In this document: piece after piece, positions 48,539 through 53,566 of the stretch | Position numbering within the stretch: position 1 is the stretch's first letter | How the letters are laid out: every line of letters begins with the position of its first letter | Source: Bacteroides sp. | GTDB taxonomy: Bacteria > Bacteroidota > Bacteroidia > Bacteroidales > Bacteroidaceae | Assembly: GCA_017472925.1 (NCBI GenBank) | Contig: JAFUNS010000004.1 | Span: forward strand, 1-53,566 | Direction: 5' to 3' | Length of the DNA stretch: 53,566 nt | Notes under the pieces: model-generated | Databases searched by the model: none | Told to the model about the DNA's origin: nothing | What the model saw: only the letters and a program-made list of their open reading frames with translations | Program-made: the position numbers and the translations under genes

Positions 48539-50728
48539 CTATTTAGTGAATAACAGTTCTCTATATTTAGGCAAAGGCCAAATTTCATCGTCTATTTCCA
48601 ATTCCAGGAGGTCGATATGTTCACGTATTTCATCCAAATAGGGGCGTACATGCTCTTCGTAACTAAAGGCCTTTTCTATTTGACTAGGCAAACGGTTTGC
48701 TACTTTTCTCGCTTCGGTCATATCATTAACCAATTGCTTGATAGCCAATATCCTGATTTGAATTCTCTTCACCAATTCACGGCGGTCGGCACCCAGTGCT
48801 TCATACTCTTCAGCAGAGAATGTTTCTCTTAATCCGCGTAAGTTTTCAAGCAATCTGTTCTGATAAATTACGGCGGTGGGAATGATGTGGTTGATGGCCA
48901 TATCACCCAATACGCGACTCTCTATCTGTACTTTCTTGGTGTATTTTTCCAATTCTACTTCAATGCGGCAGTTCAATTCATTTTCATTGAAAATCTTTTC
49001 GCCCAACAATACAGCTCTTGATTGTGGATCGTTGAATTTCATTATGGCTTCAGGAACGTGGCATATATTGGTCAATCCTCGTTTTTGGGCTTCTTGTTTC
49101 CATTCTTCCGAATAACCGTCGCCTTCGAAACGGATGTTTTGCGAAGCGATGATGGTATCTTTCAGTACTTTGTAAAGTGCTTCCTCCTGTTCCATGCCAC
49201 CAGCTACCAAAGCATCGATTTGTGCCTTGAATTCATTAAGCTGATGCGCCATAGCTGCGTTGATGACAATCATGGATGCGGCACAGTTGGCAGATGCACC
49301 CGCTGCACGGAATTCAAAGCGGTTACCGGTAAAGGCGAAAGGCGACGTACGGTTACGGTCGGTATTATCGAGTAGAATAGCCGGTATTCTGCTGATTCCC
49401 AGTTGAAGCGCCTGCTTCTTGTCGGCCGATAATTCGGCATCACCCAATCGTTCCACTACCTCGTCGAGCATGTGCGACAAATGTCCTCCCAGGAAGATGG
49501 AAAGAATGGCAGGAGGTGCTTCGGCTGCTCCCAGACGATAGCTGTTTCCAGCACTTACAATGGAGGCTCTCAACAAGTCCTGATTCTTGTAAACCATCAT
49601 CAGCACATTGACTACGAAGGTCAGGAAAAGCATGTTTCCTTCGGCTGTTTTGGTAGGGGCAAACAAGTTGATGCCAGTATCGGTACAAAGCGACCAGTTG
49701 TTGTGCTTACCCGATCCATTTACTCCCTTGAACGGCTTTTCGTGCAACAATACGGTAAAGTTATGTTTGGTGGCCAGTCGTTTCATCAAGTCCATCACCA
49801 GCTGGTTATGGTCATTGGCTCTGTTTACATCTTCGAATATAGGAGCCAATTCAAACTGATTGGGTGCTGCTTCGTTGTGGCGTGTCTTTACGGGGATGCC
49901 CAACTTATGACATTCCAATTCAAGTTCTTTCATGAAACTGGTAACTCGCGGAGGGATGGAGCCAAAGTAATGGTCGTCCAACTGCTGGTCTTTAGGTGAA
50001 GAATGTCCCATCAACGTACGTCCTGTTATGCAGAGGTCGGGACGGGCATTGTAAAGGGCTGTATCCACTAAGAAATATTCCTGTTCCCAACCTAAATTGG
50101 CATATACGCGTTTTACATCGGGTACAAACATCTGGCATACTTCGGTTGCCGCCTTGTCTACTGCTGCCAAAGCCTTCAACAGCGGAGTCTTGTAGTCAAG
50201 TGCTTCACCGGTATACGATATGAAGATGGTAGGAATACACAAGGTAGAATCTACGATAAAGGCAGGCGATGAAACATCCCATGCCGTATAGCCACGAGCC
50301 TCGAAAGTATTACGGATACCACCGTTTGGGAAACTTGAAGCATCAGGTTCCTGTTGGATAAGCAGTTTGCCCGAGAAGCGTTCGATGATGTCGCCATCCT
50401 CGCCAAACTCAATAAAGCCATCATGCTTTTCGGCAGTACCGTCGGTCAATGGCTGGAACCAGTGTGTATAGTGCGTTACATTGAATGTCTTTGCCCAACT
50501 TTTCATGCCATTGGCAATCATATCGGCCATTTCGCGATTGAAGGGTATCCCATTTTCAATGGCATTAATCACAGCCTTATAAGCTTCACTGGGCAAGTAT
50601 TCTTGCATTTTCTTGCGGTCGAATACATGGTCACCGTAATAATCGGATAGTTTTTCGGATGGATAATCCACCTTTACGGGACGTCTGTTCGCTAATTCTT
50701 GGAGAGCGAAGAATCTCATTTTGGACAT
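48539..50728 (-). CDS. glnN: Glutamine synthetase type III
   Basis: This 729-residue enzyme makes glutamine from glutamate, ammonia and ATP. Type III enzymes are larger than type I and common in Bacteroidetes. The catalytic core shows FIEFGEDGDIIERFSGKLLI, GWEQEYFLVD with metal-binding Glu, TRHNEAAPNQFELAPIFEDV, KPFKGVNGSGKHNNWSL and NRTSPFAFTGNRFEFRAAG. The C-terminal 100 residues form helices typical of type III. The promoter TAATTTTG on the minus strand is at 50758-50765. The gene is monocistronic as seen here. Confidence 0.97.
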   Translation of the reverse strand: MSKMRFFALQELANRRPVKVDYPSEKLSDYYGDHVFDRKKMQEYLPSEAYKAVINAIENGIPFNREMADMIANGMKSWAKTFNVTHYTHWFQPLTDGTAEKHDGFIEFGEDGDIIERFSGKLLIQQEPDASSFPNGGIRNTFEARGYTAWDVSSPAFIVDSTLCIPTIFISYTGEALDYKTPLLKALAAVDKAATEVCQMFVPDVKRVYANLGWEQEYFLVDTALYNARPDLCITGRTLMGHSSPKDQQLDDHYFGSIPPRVTSFMKELELECHKLGIPVKTRHNEAAPNQFELAPIFEDVNRANDHNQLVMDLMKRLATKHNFTVLLHEKPFKGVNGSGKHNNWSLCTDTGINLFAPTKTAEGNMLFLTFVVNVLMMVYKNQDLLRASIVSAGNSYRLGAAEAPPAILSIFLGGHLSHMLDEVVERLGDAELSADKKQALQLGISRIPAILLDNTDRNRTSPFAFTGNRFEFRAAGASANCAASMIVINAAMAHQLNEFKAQIDALVAGGMEQEEALYKVLKDTIIASQNIRFEGDGYSEEWKQEAQKRGLTNICHVPEAIMKFNDPQSRAVLLGEKIFNENELNCRIEVELEKYTKKVQIESRVLGDMAINHIIPTAVIYQNRLLENLRGLRETFSAEEYEALGADRRELVKRIQIRILAIKQLVNDMTEARKVANRLPSQIEKAFSYEEHVRPYLDEIREHIDLLELEIDDEIWPLPKYRELLFTK

Positions 50729-50757
50729 CTTGTCTTTCTTTTTTTAGTTGTTGGCTG

Positions 50758-50765
50758 CAAAATTA
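50758..50765 (-). promoter_or_regulatory. Promoter -7 box for glnN
   Basis: The minus strand reads TAATTTTG, 30 bases before the ATG. Confidence 0.6.
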
Positions 50766-50866
50766 CAGTTTTTCGTCCAATTATCCATGATAATGGCAAC
50801 TATTTTTCTGAAAGTGCGCGAGATGTTAATTATACATTAAGTTGATGTTGTAATCAGGTTTTTAGT

Positions 50867-50874
50867 TATATTTG
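50867..50874 (+). promoter_or_regulatory. Promoter -7 box for the DUF5686 gene
   Basis: The box reads TATATTTG, 20 bases before the ATG at 50895, divergent from the glnN promoter. Confidence 0.65.
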
Positions 50875-50894
50875 CCAATTATTGTAAAAAAACG

Positions 50895-53108
50895 ATGTAC
50901 AGTGCAGTTCGAAATATAGTCCTGGTGCTTGTTTGCACATGTCTTTCTCTCGCAGTTAGGGCAGAGCAGAAGGAAACACCAGTCTATGCCGGTATGTCAA
51001 CCGTATCCGATACCATCTTGCAGAGCATCTTCCAGTTTTCTTCCCTGTATTCCAAGGTTGTCGATGAATACAAGGCCGATATGTATATGAAGGGGAGGTT
51101 CAAGGTACATAAAAGCAACAAACTTATCCGCTATATCCCCTCCATGTTCCGTTTGGAAAAGGGTGTGGACGAGTACATCATTGAATCCGTCAGCGAGATG
51201 CATTATACATCTCCTGATATCTATAACCGCAAGGTGAAGGCTATATTGGGTACATTTCCCAGAAACAAGGGGCAGCTTACCGATTTGACCGAATTCCTGA
51301 ACATGAATGTCTATTCGTCGTCCATGATGTCGGAAAGACTTCTGTCACCACTCGATAAGGAATCCAGCCGCTATTATAGCTATTTGTTGGATACCATCAT
51401 AGGGCCTTCCGACAACTTGGTCTATAAAATCCAGATTATCCCCAAGTACAACGGCACCCAACTGGTGAAGGGATATATCCTGGTGAGTGACCAGATTTGG
51501 AGTATCCGAGAAATCTATATGGAAGGTCAGTTTGATATGATACAGTTCAAGCTTCGCAGGGTGATGGGCGAGGCTGGTGATGAAGAGTTCCTTCCTGTGC
51601 ACTTTGACTTGAACCTCACCTTCAAGTTTATGGGTAATCACCTGGAAATGAATAATTGCGGAGAAATGAAGTACAAGCATATTTCCTTGTACAATGGTGG
51701 CCCCCGAAGAAAATCGAAGAAGAAACACTCCCACGATTTGACGGAATTTTATAGCCTGACATTCGATTCCACCCAAGTGGTGACCGATAGGGAGAAGTTT
51801 GCTGAAATGCGCCCTTATGCCTTGTTGCCCGAAGAAGATTCCCTCTACCTCACTCATTGGGCGCGTAAGGATACCCTTGCCCATCGCAAAGAACTGGTGG
51901 ATGACAAGAAAGCCAAAGCATCCGTTTTCTGGGGGCAGGTAGGTGATGTGCTCTTAGGAAACTACAATGTAAACCTTGCAGGTATGGGAAGTGTGCGTTG
52001 TTCACCACTTATCAATCCGGTGATGCTGAGTTATAGCCATAGCCGAGGCATTTCCTACAAGCAGCGCTTTAAATACAACAAGCTGTTCAACGATGGCAAA
52101 CTTCTTAAAATTACTCCGCAGGTAGGTTACAACTTTACCCGCAAGGAACTCTATGTAAAGGCCGATGCCATGTTCCAGTATTTGCCTAAAATATTAGGTT
52201 CCTTCGATGTGAGTGTAGGGAATGGTAACCGCATATTCAGTAGTGCGGTGGTTGACCAACTCAAAGCGCAGCCCGACAGTACCTTCAATTTTGACAACAT
52301 GGAGCTGGACTATTTTAAGGATGTATACCTCAATCTCTTCCACTCCATAGAACCTGTCAATGGTCTGTACATCAAAGCCGGTGTTTCCATGCACTGGCGC
52401 TATCTGGGTATTGATTTGTCGCCTAAGGTGCAAGGAACCTTGTCTTATGAAGATATTCTGAAGAAAAAGGGCATCCGTTCCAACTACAACAGCTTTGCAC
52501 CACGACTCCGCATAGAATGGACTCCTGGTTTGTATTATTATATGAACGGCAACCGTAAGATGAACATCGGCTCCAGTATGCCGACTTTCATAGTAGACTA
52601 TGAAAAAGGTATCAAGGGTGTGTTGGGAAGTACCGATGCCCACGAGCGTTTTGAGTTCGATGTGCAGCAAATTATCAAGCTTAGCCGTATCCGCTCATTG
52701 GCCTATAGGGTAGGAGGAGGGGTGTTTACCCGCATGGACAACATGTATTTTGTGGATTTCGTCAATTTCTCCCGAAGCAATATCCCCGAAGACTGGAATG
52801 ATGAGATTGGGGGTACCTTCCAGTTGCTCGACCGCCGTTGGTATAACTCATCCCGCCGGTATTGGAGAGGCAATCTCACTTACGAGTCCCCCTTTATTCT
52901 GTTGCGCCCCTTGAACCGTTTGTTGGGTAAAATTCAGCATGAGCGTCTGTATGGCGGCATCCTTTTTATGCCACATCTTAATCCATATATTGAAATAGGA
53001 TATGGAATAGGCACCCACATATTCGATGTAGGCGCCTTTGTCAGTTCCATCAATGGAGAGTTTGATACTGTAGGTTTTAAGTTTACTTTCGAGCTGTTTA
53101 ATGATTGA
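50895..53108 (+). CDS. DUF5686-type outer-membrane protein
   Basis: This 737-residue protein has a signal peptide (VRNIVLVLVCTCLSLAVRA). The N-terminal third (YSKVVDEYKADMYMKGRFKV, then SRYYSYLLDTIIGPSDNLVY and YILVSDQIWSIREIYMEGQF) has the pattern I associate with DUF5686. The last 350 residues are rich in alternating aromatic strands and end FVSSINGEFDTVGFKFTFEL, as for an outer-membrane barrel. Many family members start with a carboxypeptidase-regulatory-like domain; this one lacks it. The function is unknown. Confidence 0.8.
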   Translation: MYSAVRNIVLVLVCTCLSLAVRAEQKETPVYAGMSTVSDTILQSIFQFSSLYSKVVDEYKADMYMKGRFKVHKSNKLIRYIPSMFRLEKGVDEYIIESVSEMHYTSPDIYNRKVKAILGTFPRNKGQLTDLTEFLNMNVYSSSMMSERLLSPLDKESSRYYSYLLDTIIGPSDNLVYKIQIIPKYNGTQLVKGYILVSDQIWSIREIYMEGQFDMIQFKLRRVMGEAGDEEFLPVHFDLNLTFKFMGNHLEMNNCGEMKYKHISLYNGGPRRKSKKKHSHDLTEFYSLTFDSTQVVTDREKFAEMRPYALLPEEDSLYLTHWARKDTLAHRKELVDDKKAKASVFWGQVGDVLLGNYNVNLAGMGSVRCSPLINPVMLSYSHSRGISYKQRFKYNKLFNDGKLLKITPQVGYNFTRKELYVKADAMFQYLPKILGSFDVSVGNGNRIFSSAVVDQLKAQPDSTFNFDNMELDYFKDVYLNLFHSIEPVNGLYIKAGVSMHWRYLGIDLSPKVQGTLSYEDILKKKGIRSNYNSFAPRLRIEWTPGLYYYMNGNRKMNIGSSMPTFIVDYEKGIKGVLGSTDAHERFEFDVQQIIKLSRIRSLAYRVGGGVFTRMDNMYFVDFVNFSRSNIPEDWNDEIGGTFQLLDRRWYNSSRRYWRGNLTYESPFILLRPLNRLLGKIQHERLYGGILFMPHLNPYIEIGYGIGTHIFDVGAFVSSINGEFDTVGFKFTFELFND

Positions 53109-53196
53109 TGGAATACCCCATTATCAATAAAATAACTGAATATACTGAGTGTAATGAGTGTTTTTGTTGATGTTTATTTGTCTAAATATACCACTA

Positions 53197-53445
53197 CTAA
53201 TATTCGGATAAATACTCTTCACAATTTTTGCATCCACCATCTGCACCCTTTTTGAAATAGTGATATGCCTGTGAGGTGTCACCCAAATTTTCATAAGCCA
53301 ATGCCACATACTTATAACTGTCCAATGTACTTGGGTTGGTTTCTCCCAAGACTTTCTGACGGATATGTAAGGTAGACAAATGAAACGTTAAAGCTTGCTG
53401 GTCATCTCCCTTGTCAGTATATGCATGTTCCGCTATGTTCTACAT
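53197..53445 (-). pseudogene. Truncated TPR protein, C-terminal fragment
   Basis: The minus strand encodes NIAEHAYTDKGDDQQALTFH, then LSTLHIRQKVLGETNPSTLD and SYKYVALAYENLGDTSQAYH, ending NCEEYLSEY. These are about one and a half tetratricopeptide units of the kinesin-light-chain style. The frame closes upstream at a TAG near 53443, and no ATG is available. Sequence from 53450 to the window end shows no continuing repeat I can read. It is probably the tail of a decayed TPR gene. Confidence 0.6.
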
Positions 53446-53566
53446 ACCGTTCATTAAATTCGAATTTACTTACTTGTTAACCATTCCATCTTTGTTAGGC
53501 AAGTAATGTGTTCCGTCCGCAACTCACCAACCAATTGTGATGACACGTTGCATTTCGTGAACATAT

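Noticed and set aside
49472-49999. Open frame on the plus strand inside glnN
   Set aside because: Shadow of the glutamine synthetase core, without a plausible start context or motif.

Overview
The window looks like a chromosomal segment from the Bacteroidaceae (Bacteroides or Phocaeicola; the genus is inferred, not proven). Many genes are preceded by the Bacteroidetes-type -7 box TAnnTTTG, with forms such as TATCTTTG, TACCTTTG and TACATTTG. The gene families fit as well: a UpxY-type antiterminator, a family III glutamine synthetase, DUF4836 and DUF5686 proteins, and IS66 elements.

Region 1 (1-16580) is a capsule or surface polysaccharide locus on the minus strand, broken up by IS66-family elements. 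It starts at a 302-bp segment (16272-16573) bounded by perfect 29-bp inverted repeats and carrying a promoter. In this sequence the promoter points away from the locus and into an intrinsic terminator, so the locus reads as phase OFF. The gene order along the minus strand is upxY-like antiterminator, nucleotide-sugar 4,6-dehydratase, decayed IS66 remnants, polysaccharide deacetylase-like gene, a complete IS66 element with a flanking direct repeat, then a tight operon. That operon encodes a BCCT transporter, an outer-membrane beta-barrel-like protein, an ATP-grasp ligase, a Wzx-type flippase and a family-4-like glycosyltransferase. Another IS66 element and an IS66 fragment close the window edge. 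No upxZ, initiating transferase or polymerase is visible.

Region 2 (16640-32650) is mostly ordinary chromosome: tRNA-Thr(CGT), a soluble PAS histidine kinase and an AlaX-type editing protein. A long plus-strand operon follows: HpaII-like endonuclease, galM, NupG-like transporter, rsmE, DUF4836 lipoprotein, ABC ATPase, FtsX-like permease, yjbQ. Next come a TolC/HlyD/two-permease exporter operon and a hexapeptide acetyltransferase.

Region 3 (32735-41667) is the most unusual part. Two HEPN/MNT (HepT/MntA-type) modules flank a cluster of secreted proteins: an LPP20-like protein, a DUF4384 protein, a small ORF, an AbiJ/HEPN-like protein, and a 1021-residue secreted Sel1-WG-caspase protein. A secreted transglutaminase-like protein lies just beyond. 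The cluster is preceded by a promoter and a leader RNA able to form two mutually exclusive long hairpins. The second HEPN/MNT copy has lost the N-terminus of its HEPN partner and is bracketed by a 14-bp inverted repeat.

Region 4 (41670-53566) is housekeeping: a GMP synthase whose glutaminase domain lacks its catalytic core, mscL, GAPDH, miaA, a diacylglycerol-kinase-like gene, kdsA, a Crp-family regulator, glnN, a DUF5686 outer-membrane protein, and a broken TPR gene at the edge. All functional statements come from reading the sequence and from family knowledge; no database search was run.
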